Shown: positions 33,370 through 44,454 of the stretch, one piece after another | Numbering within the stretch: the first letter of the stretch is position 1 | Layout: each line of letters opens with the position of its first letter | Assembly: GCA_030220185.1 (NCBI GenBank) | Contig: JASPKZ010000424.1 | Coordinates: forward strand, 248,001-312,000 | Source: Diploptera punctata | Taxonomy: Eukaryota; Arthropoda; Insecta; Blattodea; Blaberidae | Reading direction: 5' to 3' | Length of the DNA stretch: 64,000 nucleotides | The notes under the pieces: model-generated | Databases searched by the model: none | The model's input: the letters and a program-made list of their open reading frames with translations, nothing else | Told to the model about the DNA's origin: nothing | Translations under genes and position numbers: made by a program

Positions 33370-33581
33370 TACTTTTGTTTATATCAGTGGGGATTGTGTA
33401 CAGGATCTCCCCAGGAAATGTGACAAAAGGAACGTGTTCTCGAGTTCGTAACCTGTGTTCAAGATTTGTTAGAACAATCTACGAGTTTATAAGAAGAATA
33501 CTTAATTCTTGTTGGTCACATTTTAATGAAAAAATACACTCAAAGAGTGAATCATCAATTAATATGTCAGATGATTTATAA
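33366..33581 (+). other. Out-of-frame membrane segment and tail behind the LRR stop
   Basis: In another frame, immediately past the LRR stop, the sequence encodes LVLLFISVGIVYR and then a basic tail of about 58 residues ending SSINMSDDL. The hydrophobic stretch joins TIVQYQCV of the LRR frame to make a plausible transmembrane helix if the (GT)5 run at 33357-33366 had one unit less. LRR receptors commonly have exactly this order. It could be a polymorphism, an assembly slip or a recent mutation. Confidence 0.7.
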
Positions 33582-33862
33582 ATAGTGTTGTAGAAAAAAT
33601 GACTTAAGGGGAAAAGGTACTTTATAAATGGGCAAAATTTGAATTTTTGTTTTTTTGCTCATATTCATACCTTGAAGTATGTTCTATATGAATATAAATT
33701 GGTTTTGCACCACAAACTTATTTAAAGGTCCTAAGTGTGGGTTTAAAGGACATGCTGCAGGGTAGCACTGTGAGTAGTGTAAAACTTTAAACTCAATTTC
33801 CCGCTATTTTTTGATTTTGCGAGTCTTATGTTCCTTTTCTCTGAAACTGTTCATCCCAGAGA

Positions 33863-33868
33863 AATAAA
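33863..33868 (+). terminator. Candidate polyadenylation signal (AATAAA)
   Basis: AATAAA about 280 bp after the end of the alternative tail frame. It is a short motif in AT-rich DNA, so only suggestive. Confidence 0.3.
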
Positions 33869-34218
33869 ATTTTCACAGGCTATTTGTCTTGTACTTAGGC
33901 ATAATCTGGCATTTTTTCAACATTTTAATGTTATTATTAAGGGCACCAAAAATTATTTTCTTTTTCAAAGTGCACCAATAAGTTGCATCGTTTTTAAAAA
34001 ATACTTACTATTTAATTTTTAATGCTGTGTTCTGGAAAAAAATGTCATTTTATTGCCAAATAGTGTATCTATATGTGAGAAAAAGATAATGTTCTACTGT
34101 TAACAGTTCTTCTGAAAAGAAACATTAAAATTAGAACATTTAACATGGCGGAGATATAAGGTACCTTCTCCCCTTAACAAATAAACAAGCTTCATTTTAA
34201 ATGGGGACTTCTGATAAA

Positions 34219-34690
34219 ATAAATAAGGTGAGTCTTATTTTAGAAAGAAAAATATATGTTCAAACAAGGATCTCTGACTCTATCAGTGCAATAACCGTTA
34301 TGCCATTCGAACTTCTGATAGGAATGTCAAATTTCTTTGCACTTATACAATTCTCCTTCCATCGCTATCAACACCACCATCTGATGACTTCTTTCCAAAG
34401 TATTTTTATTGAGAATTTAAACATTACTTTTAAGCAGTAAAGCTTCATTTTTGATGATATATTTTAAAATATCACTTTCCAGAATTGGATATAGTTTTAT
34501 TTTAGAAAGAAAAAATTACATTTGAACCGGGAAAAATAAATGGAAAGAAATTAGACATTCCTATCAGAAGTTTGAATGGGGTAATGGTTATCGCTCTGAC
34601 GTACAGAGTTAGAGGTCCGAGGTTTGAATGTAATTTTTCTTTCTAATATAAAACTATATCCAATTGTGAAAAGTGTTAATTTAAAATGTA
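34219..34690. repeat. tRNA-like module between inverted arms (family G)
   Basis: Two inverted ~50-bp arms, with GGATATAGTTTTATTTTAGA at about 34483 and its diverged complement near 34640, enclose a tRNA-like core on the + strand (GGGGTAATGGTTATCGCTC and GTCCGAGGTTTGAAT). A further diverged family G part lies at 34219-34470 on the minus strand. Confidence 0.6.
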
Positions 34691-34914
34691 ATATCAGAAT
34701 AAGGTGAGTCTATTCATGTTTTCTTAAACATAAAATATCAGTAAGATGTAAAAATGACTCATTACTTTATGAATTATGAACCTCATAATATTATTTCCTA
34801 TATTTAACTACAAATGAGTCTGTTCATCTTACCTCATGAAATGTTGTGTTCTTTTGGATATGTTTGACTCATCTTATCTCATATTTTGTAAATGCTTGAG
34901 AACACATTTTAGTA

Positions 34915-36030
34915 TTATAATATTATAATGGTATTGTAAAAAGAAAAATTAATGTCTGAACCAGGAATCGAACCGTGGACCTCTAGTTCTCCAGACTAGT
35001 ATGCAGCCCACTACACCATTCTAGACCTGGCACAAACATTAACAATTCTTTCCACATATACAAATCTATAATTCTCGTTTTGTCTGCTGCCAGGTAGGTG
35101 TCACTACCATCGCCAATGGCCGGCTTCGTTTAGAAGTATCTATATTTCAGAATTTTACACCACCACTTTTATAAGCAGTAAACGATGTTATTTAACATTT
35201 TCCAATACTGATATTTTAACACAGTTCCAATAATGGTTCATATTATAATATTATAATGATATTGTGAAAAGAAAAATTCATGTCTGAACCAGGAATCAAA
35301 CTGTGGACCTCTAGTTCTCCAGACTAGTGTGCAGCCTACCACACCATTCTAGACCTGGCACAAACAACAATTCTTTCCACATATACAAATCTATAATTCT
35401 CGTTTCGTCCACTGCCAGGGAGGTGTCACTACCATCTACAACAGCTGGCTTCGTTTAGAAGTATCTATTTTTGAGAATTGTGCACTGCTTTTATAAGCAG
35501 TATACGATGTTATTTAACATTTTCCAATATTGTTATTTTAACAGTTCCAATAATGGATCATATTATAATATTTTTTTTTGTGAAAAGAAAAATTAATGTC
35601 TGAACCAGGAATCGAACTGTGGACCTCTAGTTCTCCTGACTAGTGTGCAGCCTACCACACCATTCTAGACCTGGCACAAACAACAATTCTTTCCACATAT
35701 ACAAATCTATAATTCTCGTTTCGTCCACTGCCAGGGAGGTGTCACTACCATCTACAACAGCTGGCTTCGTTTAGAAGTATCTATTTTTGAGAATTGTGCA
35801 CTGCTTTTATAAGCAGTATACGATGTTATTTAACATTTTCCAATATTGTTATTTTAACAGTTCCAATAATGGATCATATTATAATATTTTTTTTTGTGAA
35901 AAGAAAAATTAATGTCTGAACCAGGAATCGAACTGTGGACCTCTAGTTCTCCTGACTAGTGTGCAGCCCACTACACCATTCTAGACCTGGCACAAATATT
36001 AACAACTCTTTCCACATATACAAATCTATA
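34915..36030 (-). repeat. Tandem array of family G units (~320-bp period)
   Basis: Three full units and one partial unit, beginning near 34915, 35241, 35561 and 35877, all in one orientation. Each has a tRNA-like core read on the minus strand (GGTGTAGTGGGCTGCA for the A box, GGTTCGATTCCTGG for the B box, and GGA in the anticodon position). The second and third units are almost identical. T-stem mismatches rule out working tRNAs. Confidence 0.85.
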
Positions 36031-36420
36031 ATATTATAATATGATCCATTATTGGAACTGTGTTAAAATAACAGTATTGGAAAATGTGTTAAATAACATC
36101 GTTTACTGCTTATAAAAGTGGTAGTGTTAAATTCTCAAATATAGATACTTCTAAACGAAGCCGGCCGTTGGTGATGGTAGTGACACCTACCTGGCAGCGG
36201 ACGAAACGAGAATTATAGATTTGTATATGTGGAAAGAATTGTTAATGTTTGTGCCAGGTCTAGAATGGTGTAGTGGGCTGCACACTAATCTGGAGAACTA
36301 GAGGTCCACGGTTCGATTCCTGGTTCAGACATTAATTTTTCTTTTCACAATACCATTATAATATGATCCATTATTGGAACTGTGTTAAAATAACAGTATT
36401 GGAAAATGTTAAATTAACAT
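36031..36420 (+). repeat. Inverted family G unit
   Basis: The same unit in opposite orientation: CTAGAATGGTGTAGTGGGC, then CCACGGTTCGATTCCTGGTT and TAATTTTTCTTTTCACAATA. With the array to its left it forms an imperfect palindrome of more than 300 bp per arm. Confidence 0.85.
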
Positions 36421-36660
36421 TTTAGTATCTCTTGGATACCATCATCAGCCCTTTCTGACAAAATGTTCTAAAGAATTCTAATAAAATATTAGGTATGATA
36501 CAATAACTCAGTTAAAATTCATTGATATATCTGCACTGAAAACATTTTTAATTAAATGAGTTGAAAAAAATTAAAAATTTTATATGTATTTGATGATTTT
36601 TTTAATCAACCTAATACAATTTCCTCAACTCATGTCCAACTCAGAGTCAGATTGAAGGAT

Positions 36661-36936
36661 GAGATGAGATGAACCCCTTACATAGAGGTCTGTGAATGAC
36701 AAGGGTGCAGGTCGACCATGCCTGATGCATCATTACAGGGGCAGATGAACAAAATGAAATGGATGAGTATGGAGAAATAGTGGAATGATATTGTGGCAGG
36801 GGAAAATGGGAGAAACCCTGAGAAAAACCTGTCCAAGCTCCGTTTTGTCAACAATGAAACCAATATGTAGTGACTGGGATTCAATCTCAGGACCCAGCGG
36901 TGAGAAGTGAGTGTCGAATTGCTTGCGCCACGGAGC
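36661..36936 (-). mobile_element. SINE family E copy
   Basis: Head at the high end (complement GTGGCTCCGTGGCGCAAGC). The body is shared with 26711-27005 (CTTACATAGAGGTCTGTGAA, ATGCATCATTACAGGGGCAG). The RTE-like LINE was inserted immediately beyond its head. Confidence 0.75.
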
Positions 36937-36975
36937 CACCTTTTTTTTACTTACTTACTTACTTACTCACTGGCA

Positions 36976-38383
36976 CTATCGAACCCGTAGGTTCATGGCC
37001 GCACGGACATAAGCTCTCCAAACATCCCTATCCTGAGATAATGCTTTCCAATCATTCCCTGTATAATCTACTTCCCTCAAATCATAGTTAATGTTGTTCT
37101 CCCACCTCATTCTTGGTCTACCAACTGGGCGTTTTCCTTCTGGCTTTCCTACAAGAAGTTTCCATGCACGTCTTTCATTCCCCATACGCGCAACATGTCC
37201 TGCCCATCGCAGTCTACGGGACTTAACTGTTCTTATTATATCTGGCTTCCTATAAAGACCATGTAGTTCATTGTTATGTAGTCTTCTCCATTCACCTGTC
37301 TGTTCATCTCTCTTTGGTCCAAAAATTTTCCTAAGAACTTTATTCTCAAATACTTGTAATCTCCTTTCCTCCCTTAAAGTAAGAGTCCATGTTTCGCACC
37401 CATATAATATAACTGGTAGAATAATAGTTTTATATATTTTCAGCTTAACGTTTTTTGAAAGGAGTTGGGACACCAAAAGTCTCTGCAATGCATAATAGCA
37501 TGCATTTCCAGAATTGAGCCTATGTTTAATTTCTTTGTGCATCTCATTCCTATTTGTGATTATTGTTCCTAGGTATTTGAATTCAGCCAATTCCTCAAAA
37601 TTTCCCTCATTTGTCATTAGCTGTCCATTTCCATTATATAATGTATTTCTACGTGTGACCATATATTTAGTTTTACTGATATTTACTTCCAGTCCTAATT
37701 TCTTAGTGTTACTCAATAGTGTGTGCGTGTTGGCCTTTAGTATCTCCTCGCTATCGGCCAGTAGTACTACATCATCAGCATAAACTAACAGCTTATTAAT
37801 ACCATTCAGTTGTAAGCCTTCCTCATTCTCTAAAGATTTAATGGCATGCTCTAGTACAAAATTAAATAGTAGAGGAGATAGTGCATCTCCTTGCTTCAAC
37901 CCATTCTGGATTTCAAAAAGTGTCTGAAAACTGTTTGCCTACACGCACCCTACTCGTTGAGCCATTTAGACACATTCGTATAAGTCTAACTAACTTTTTA
38001 GGAATTCCGAACTCCAGCAGGATACTATATAACTTCTCCCTCTTAATTGAATCATATGCTTTTTTGAAGTCTACATATAGTTGATGTACAGTACCATTAT
38101 ATTCCCATTTCTTTTCTAAAATCTGTCTTATACTAAAAATTTGATCTGTTGTAGACCTGTTTCTTCTAAATGCACATTGATGATCTCCTAGAATGTCATC
38201 AATATAGGGAGTAAGTCTGCTTACTAATATATTTGTTAGAATTTTGTACGAAGTTGAAAGTAATGAGATGCCCCTATAGTTGTTGCAATCAGTTTTATCT
38301 CCTTTCTTATAAAAAATTGGTACGATAATTGATTCCTTCCATTCATCTGGAAGAGCTTCTTTTTCCCAAATCATAGTAAGCAA
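36976..38383 (-). pseudogene. RTE-like reverse transcriptase and C-terminal region
   Basis: The fingers part (37913-38383) reads WEKEALPDEWKESIIVPIF, YRGISLLSTSYKILTNIL and VDFKKAYDSIKREKL. A frame break follows at about 37900. The palm then continues with KQGDALSPLLFNFVLEHAI and the catalytic LLVYADDVVLLADSEE. The rest (36976-37500) has the YGCETWTL, GPKRDEQTGEWRRLHNNEL and KRPVGRPRMRWENNI motifs seen in truncated copies. It would copy element RNA at a nicked target. Both the YADD box and the AYD motif are intact, so inactivation is by frame only. Confidence 0.9.
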
Positions 38384-38776
38384 CCAGCGTATCTTGTCAT
38401 CAATTTTTCTCCCCTGATTTTATCAGTTCTGCTGGGATCTCATCTGAACCTGATGCTTTATACATCTTCAATTTTTCAATTGCCATTTCAACCTCTAATG
38501 CACTTGGCCTCTGCGACTAGCATTTCTGCTGTCTGTAACTTATCCTCCTCAATGTCCTGTTCTGTATGTACATTTAATAGCTGATTAAATAACTTTTCCA
38601 TCTATTAATATACTCCTAGAATCTGCAATCATATCCCCATTTTCATTCCGAATTATGTTTGTTCTAGCCTGAAACCCTTTCTTCTCTATACTAATTCCCT
38701 GATATAATTCTCTAATGTTCCTATTTTTTGCATTCATTTCAAGATCATTAATCTTCTCTCTCAATATTCCCTCTTC

Positions 38777-40216
38777 TTACTCTTTAGTAACTTGGTGGTT
38801 TCCCGTTCTAACACTACCCAATTGCTCTAAATTTACCTCATTTGGCTCGTGTAACCATTTCATTTTTGCTAGCTTTCTTTTCTTTACAATTTCGGCACAT
38901 TCCTCATCAAACCATTTCTTGTTTTGCCTCTTTTTTAAACAACCAATGCTTTCTGATGCTGACAATTTAATAGTATCTCTTATAGCCTCCCATTCTTTAT
39001 TTATATCAGTTTCTTCTTCGTTTGCCACATTGTCATCTGAAGATTCCAGTACTTCAAATCTATTAGCAATTTTGATTTGGTATTCTTGCCGCATTTCATC
39101 ATTTTTCAAGTTTTTTAATTCATATTTTACAGAATCATCTTTAGCGTTTGTTCCTCTCATAAGCGATAGCCGTTGTCTGATTTTCACCTTGACCAGATGA
39201 TGATCTGAATTGCAGTCTGTCCCTCTAACTGATCTAATATCAATGATGCTACTGTGCCAGCGTTTATCCACTAATACATGATCTATCTGGTTCCGAGTTT
39301 CTCCATCTGGGGACGTCCAGGTGTATTTATGAATATCCTTATGCTGAAATGTTGTGCTCTTAACAATGAGATTCTTTGATGTGGCAATTGTGACTAATCT
39401 AACCCCGTTGTCGTTACTATCTTCATGAAGACTGAATTTGCCTATGTTGGTTTGAATATATCTTCCCGCCCCACTTTTGCATTAAAATCTCCTAAGACAA
39501 TTTTCATATGATATCGTGAAAGGCTATCAAATAAGCATTCTAATTCTTCATAGAACTCATCCTTGATCTTGTCATCTTTATCTTCTGTTGGGGCATGTAC
39601 ATTTACAATTATAAAATCATGTCGTTTACCCTTTAGAATTATGTATGATATCCTATCACTAACAAACTTAATATCTCGGATAGCGGATAGGATCCTCCTT
39701 CTGACTAAAAAACCTGTTCCAAATGCAGGTCTTTCTGCACCCCCATAGTATAATGCAAAGCTTCCTGATTCCTGACTACCTTCTCCTGGCCACCTAACTT
39801 CCTGTAAAGCGACTATATCCAAGGGCGATTTATCCAATTCCCGCGTTAATATCTCTAGTGCCCCGCTATTGTATAAAGTCCTAACATTCCATGTTCCTAG
39901 GAACATGTCCCGTGTTTGAGCCTTTGGCATGGGTTCCCTGAAGTAGTCCCCGCCCGGAGAACCGAATGGGGGACTATTTGACCTCCGGAAAATTTTACCC
40001 CAGTAGAACCCATGTCCGCATTTCTTGACGGTTGTATTTTTACGGTGAAAGATCGTCACTCTTTCGACCAAGGTACTTATTTCGTCTGGCTTATCACCTT
40101 CGACCAGTCTGGCATGGGTAACCCTATCGGCAGCAATGCTACCGCCGGCATAGCTCTCAGGATCATTTAAGCACACAAGCCACTCCACCACGACAAGGTA
40201 AAGATACCATGGAGGG
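38777..40216 (-). pseudogene. RTE-like apurinic-type endonuclease region
   Basis: Endonuclease/exonuclease/phosphatase fold: GTWNVRTLYNSGAL, IVALQEVRWPGEG (catalytic Glu), NVHAPTEDKDD, LGDFNAKVGRE (Asp/Asn pair), then after a one-base deletion near 39443 the DQIDH-like region and CNSDHHLVKVKIRQRLS (catalytic His). It would nick target DNA to prime reverse transcription. The ATG at 40245 lies outside the element, so that start is not the element's own. The linker continues to about 38777. Confidence 0.88.
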
Positions 40217-40324
40217 CACCTTTTTTTTACCCATGCTAAAGCCATAATTAAATGTCGTATTGCTCATATGAACTTGTACAACAGATAGAAAAAGAAAATT
40301 GAATAGTTGTCCCGAAAAGAGATC

Positions 40325-40759
40325 TTCTTCTTCTTCTTCCTTCCAAGTATTAGGCCAAGGCCTGTTACGATCCTATAGAAAATTTTCCCTCCAGCGTTTT
40401 GATCCTTCCGGGAAATTCTCGTATAAGACTTGAAAGCATAATAATAGTCTCTTCGATTGGTTGCTGGCCAAAGGAAGGCAAGACCAGTGATGGGGCTGCC
40501 ATCTTATAGCCTCTGGTCAGGCTTTTCTGGAGAAGAAAAGAAAAATAAAGGAAAGAAGAAATGGAAGAAAGGAAAGACTTCCTAGCCCTCGGATGCCCTA
40601 ATAGCATCGGAGTCGAAAAAAACAAGAGTTAACCAAGAGAGGTTAGATAGTAAAGTTAAAAGAGTGCAAAACACAAGTAAGTGGAAGAAATGTTTTTGCT
40701 CAGCTTGGGCACCTTGTGGTCGCCATCCACATATCCCCTAGATGAGGACCCCTGAGGGA
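40325..40759 (-). mobile_element. 435-bp retroposon with LINE-like 3' end, 13-bp TSD
   Basis: Flanked by CGAAAAGAGATCT (40312-40324 and 40760-40772). The minus strand starts GTCCCTCAGGGGTCCTCATC and ends CGTAACAGGCC...GGCCTAATACTTG with a (GAA)n tail. That ending also follows the LINE fragment at 48340-48370, so the element may borrow that LINE's machinery. It has no significant open frame. SINE-like. Confidence 0.75.
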
Positions 40760-40894
40760 CGAAAAGAGATCTAACACACAAAAATTCAAAAGTTGAGTTT
40801 TCAGTGGATTAATGATCTATCCAGAGAGTATCACAGGATGGTGCATGTAAAATTATCCATGGTCTCTTCCAAACCTGTTTTATTTATTTTTAAA

Positions 40895-41871
40895 TAACGT
40901 AGCGTAAAAAGAATCTTTATATTTAAAGTGATCTTTGGCCCGAGCGGTTGGCCTTGGTTTTGGTTGTAATACCTCACATAGTAACACAGTAAACAATAAA
41001 ATAACATTATTTATTTGATAAAACAAAACATAAAGAGAAATATTAAAACAAAAACAAATTATTAAATCCAGCTAAAGTCGCCATATTGAAATGCGCCGAA
41101 AAGACTAAGACTTGATAAAACTCAGAGGGAGAAAACCATTTAAAAATAACTTTAGGTTATTATTCTAAGTTATTTGACCATTTGGTCTTCACATGATGAA
41201 GTATATTCTTAATATTATCCAAAATTATTCTAAGTTATTTTTCTTTAGGATCTATGACCGTTTTTAAAAAAACATGAACTTTTTAGAGTGATAATAGTAT
41301 AAAAGATGCATCTTACCCATGTAGAGCTGCCTCCTCCACCTGGAGGACCTCTTGGTCCTCCAGCCCGTTCTGACTTTTCTTAGAAAAATTGTGAATATTT
41401 ATATGATCAATTTTTAAGTTTCTAATCGGGGGAAACTCAGGTGGAAAGTTAACTTTTCCCTTCTATACATGGGGGTTTTTTTCATCGGTTTTCACTTACA
41501 ACTTTCACATGATATAGTTCAAAACCTTCATCCATGTCAAAATGGAAAACTCTGTTCCACTTTCACTTCTTGCAGCTCAAATTCACCCTTATCTAATGTG
41601 GTCATCTCTGATCTTTCTGACTAAACAATGTTGATATGACTTTACATCCTGGAATGCCGTGTCATGGTTTTGATCCAGGATATAAAACATTATAGATTTT
41701 TACTAGCTTTTTTATATTTTAAAAGCCCTTTGAGTATGACTAATTTGTATTTCAATGCGGTTATTTATTTCCTATCTTCTGATATAATAAACAAGTATAT
41801 ATGTATATGCTTTATCGGTTTTTTATAGTATTTTATTATTATGGCAGTTAGGCCCTAGTGTAGGCGTAACA
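40895..41871 (-). mobile_element. Solo LTR (family with tRNA-Leu primer), inside H
   Basis: The minus strand begins TGTTACGCCTACACTAGGGC like the LTR at 59089-59975 and contains AAGGCCAACCGCTCGGGCCA near its 3' end. TTAAA on both sides (40890-40894 and 41872-41876) is a 5-bp duplication. Copy 2 of H shows the empty site near 56165. No second LTR or internal region, so a solo LTR from recombination. The 3' edge is imprecise. Confidence 0.72.
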
Positions 41872-42589
41872 TTAAATTTGGCTTTCAAGCGAATAGTGAT
41901 CTGTCTGTAACAAAATGGTGGAAGCAGTTAGTCAAGTCATTAATAGCAGTGCAGAAAAACAATTATTGCACATGTGCAAATTCATTCCACCACAGTTCCT
42001 TGAATTCTAATCAGAATCTTAGAGAAATTGAGTGATATAAGAAAGACACAAAGAATGTAATGAAATAACATTAAATGGAAAATAAATACTGAAAACTGAT
42101 TAAGTTATAAATTTATCTAACTGAATCAGTGTTCAATATGTATTTTCTATTTCTTATTATAGCATTTTTAGTTAAATATGTGTTAGATAATTTTTCCACT
42201 CTAAAGAAATACATCACTTTTACACTCGATTATGTATTAAACTGTTAATATTTAGTTATTAACATGTTATTTTGCATTCAAATGGGTTGTATATGATTCC
42301 TATAGGATGAGAGATTAAAATGTATATGATATAATAAAGGTAATAGCCTCAAAATGAACATCATACTTTTTTCGTTTTCCCAACAATTTGTAGTTTGTGG
42401 GATAGATCTCTTTTCGGGGCAACTCTTCAATTAATAATTGAATTACAATTTAACACCTCATCTCATAATTGTAGATTTCTCCAAGACTAGTTTCAATAAA
42501 TAAGTAATTAGTTTACATGACTTATCACATAATTGTGGATTTCTTGAAGACAATAGTTTTTATATGCTAGTATCATTATTAATTTCTGT

Positions 42590-42730
42590 AGGTTGATTCC
42601 TGCTCCTTCTGTTGACTGACTGATGAACTTCCAAATTAAATCTTTCTCCCGGTAATTTCAAAATTCATGATTTTGCTTTTATTTTTGTGGATGTAAATTT
42701 TCTCCCAAACTGTGAGTTCCTTAAATCTTG
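42590..42730 (-). repeat. ORF-like repeat Q, short diverged copy
   Basis: The minus strand resembles 44455-44700 and 45990-46260 around the reading KIMNFEI. Too short and broken to be a gene. Confidence 0.4.
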
Positions 42731-42810
42731 TTAAATACCTCAACCGTCAGGTTCAAACAAGACACTATTTTGTCAGCTAGACATCATTCTCAACTTATTT
42801 TTTTTAAATT

Positions 42811-43121
42811 TTATTTTAGAAAGAAAAATTAATGCTCAAAGCAGGATTCGAACTCAGGATCTCTAACTCTACACATCAGTATGATACCAGTTACACCATT
42901 CAAACACCGATACAAACATCAATAATTCTCTCCTCTTATACAATTCTTTTTTCATCTGAAGGCCAATAGACGTCGCTACCAACAACACCATCTGACTTCT
43001 ATTCAAAGTATTTTTATTGACAATTTGTACATTACTTTTGAGTGGTGAAGCTTCATATTTTGATGTTATATTTAAGTTCAAGTCCTGGTCCAAGCATTTA
43101 TTTGTCTTTCTAAAATAAACT
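42811..43121 (-). repeat. Family G element with inverted ends
   Basis: The ends TTTATTTTAGAAAGAAAAAT and the complement of TTTATTTTAGAAAGACAAAT face each other. A tRNA-like core lies near the left end (on the + strand GCAGGATTCGAACTCAGGAT and TACCAGTTACACCATTC). Confidence 0.7.
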
Positions 43122-43124
43122 TCT

Positions 43125-43592
43125 ACCAGTTATATTATATGGGTGCGAAACAATGACTCTTACTTTGAGGCAGGAAAGGAGATTACGAGTATTTGAGAAT
43201 AAAGTACTTAGGAAAATTTTTGGACCAAAGAGAGATGAACAGACAGATGAATGGAGAAGACTACATAACAATGAACTACATGGTCTTTATAGGAAGCCAG
43301 GTATAATAAGAACAGTTAAGTCTCGAAGACTGTGATGGGCAGGACATGTTGCACGTATGGGGAATGAAAGACTTGCATGGAAACTTCTTGTAGGAAAGTC
43401 AGAGGGGAAACGCTCAGTTGGTAGACCAAGAATGAGGTGGGAGAATAACATTAACTATGATTTGAGGGAAGTAGATTATACAGGGAATGATTGGAAAGCA
43501 TTAGCTCAGGATAGGGATGTATGGAGAGCTTATGTCCATGCGGCCATGAACCTATGGGTTTGATAGTGCCAGTGAGTAAGTAAGTAAGCAAG
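43125..43592 (+). mobile_element. 5'-truncated RTE-like LINE insertion, 14-bp TSD
   Basis: TAAAATAAACTTCT lies at 43111-43124 and 43593-43606. The insert encodes the C-terminal region from about LYGCETMTLTLRQERRLR through GPKRDEQTDEWRRLHNNEL and a GRPRMRWENNI ending, with a TGA replacing an Arg/Trp codon near 43333. Tail GTGCCAGTGAGTAAGTAAG. Target was the right arm of a family G element. Confidence 0.92.
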
Positions 43593-43642
43593 TAAAATAA
43601 ACTTCTGTCCAAGTCAGGAAAGTGTTAATTTAAATGGACAAC

Positions 43643-44040
43643 ATTATATATCAACCAGCTATGCGCCATTATGTCAGTTCGAAGAAAAATATGTTAAAAG
43701 TTTAAGTCAATCTCCACTATTTATTGCAGTGCCAAACTAACAATACTGGATATTGCAAATTATTTTCCTTGTTTGGCAGTTCTGCATCAACAATCTAAGA
43801 GCAGGAACATTTGGCACTTAGCTGCATGATGCAAAATTTAGATTAGCATTTATGAAGATCCGGTTTCATATCCGTTTATTGCAAAACATAGAACCTCTGA
43901 TAATTTTTTAAAAATAATAAGGCTATATTTAAATATTTGGCGTTAAAAGTGTGCATACACTTACTTCATAAGCCAGTGCAAGAGATGGCATCAAAATCTC
44001 ATTTTTTAAAAAATGGCATTTTAGCCGGTCGATGCATAAC
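43643..44040. repeat. MITE family N, copy 1
   Basis: Ends TTATATATCAACCAGC and the complement of GCCGGTCGATGCATAA. The interior matches 48532-48898 (GTGCCAAACTAACAATACTGG, TTAGATTAGCATTTATGA). Confidence 0.75.
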
Positions 44041-44454
44041 ATTGTCCAAATATAACATTAAAAAACCATATAGTCAACCAATGCCATTTGTTAAATAAAT
44101 AAATAAATATTTTTTTATAAAATCTTTAGTCTATATTTTGACAATTTTTAGTCCTAAATTATATACATATTTAACATATAAATCCTGGCACTTTAATAAA
44201 ATATTTCTATAAAAAAATAATTGCAAGCGACACCAATGAAAACATCAGTAATCAATATTTAAAAAACAGGTTTAATATTACTGTTGAGTCTATTATTTAA
44301 ATATTAATGTCTGTCACACAGAAACTATGTGAATTAAACAATTTTCTCAGCAAGATGAATTTATGGTCAGATTTTGGTTGTTTATGGAATATATCTATCT
44401 TTTAAATAAATTTGGTCTGTATTCTTCTTACTTCATTTAGTTGTTTCTTTAAGA

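Larger units (their letters stand above)
36951..40216 (-). mobile_element. Nearly full-length RTE/BovB-like LINE with 14-bp TSD
   Basis: The 3,266-bp element is flanked by CACCTTTTTTTTAC (36937-36950 and 40217-40230). The 5' end (minus strand) starts CCTCCATGGTATCTTTACC, followed by endonuclease and reverse transcriptase regions. The 3' end GGTTCGATAGTGCCAGTGAG carries a (TAAG)n tail. Short tandem tails and an apurinic-type endonuclease fit RTE-type LINEs. It is the source type for the fragments at 2990, 20650, 21430, 27162, 43125 and 46570. Several frameshifts make this copy inactive. Confidence 0.9.
40296..42431. mobile_element. TIR element H, copy 1, with two nested insertions
   Basis: The outer ends are inverted repeats: AATTGAATAGTTGTCCCGAA at the left and the complement of AATTGAAGAGTTGCCCCGAA at the right, continuing through AAAGAGATCT. 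A retroposon (40325-40759) and an LTR (40895-41871) interrupt it, as comparison with copy 2 (56016 onward) shows. No transposase gene was found, so it is probably non-autonomous. Confidence 0.75.

Noticed and set aside
37271..39748. Plus-strand frames across the RTE-like LINE
   Set aside because: They are hydrophobic antisense shadows of the LINE coding sequence with no domain of their own.
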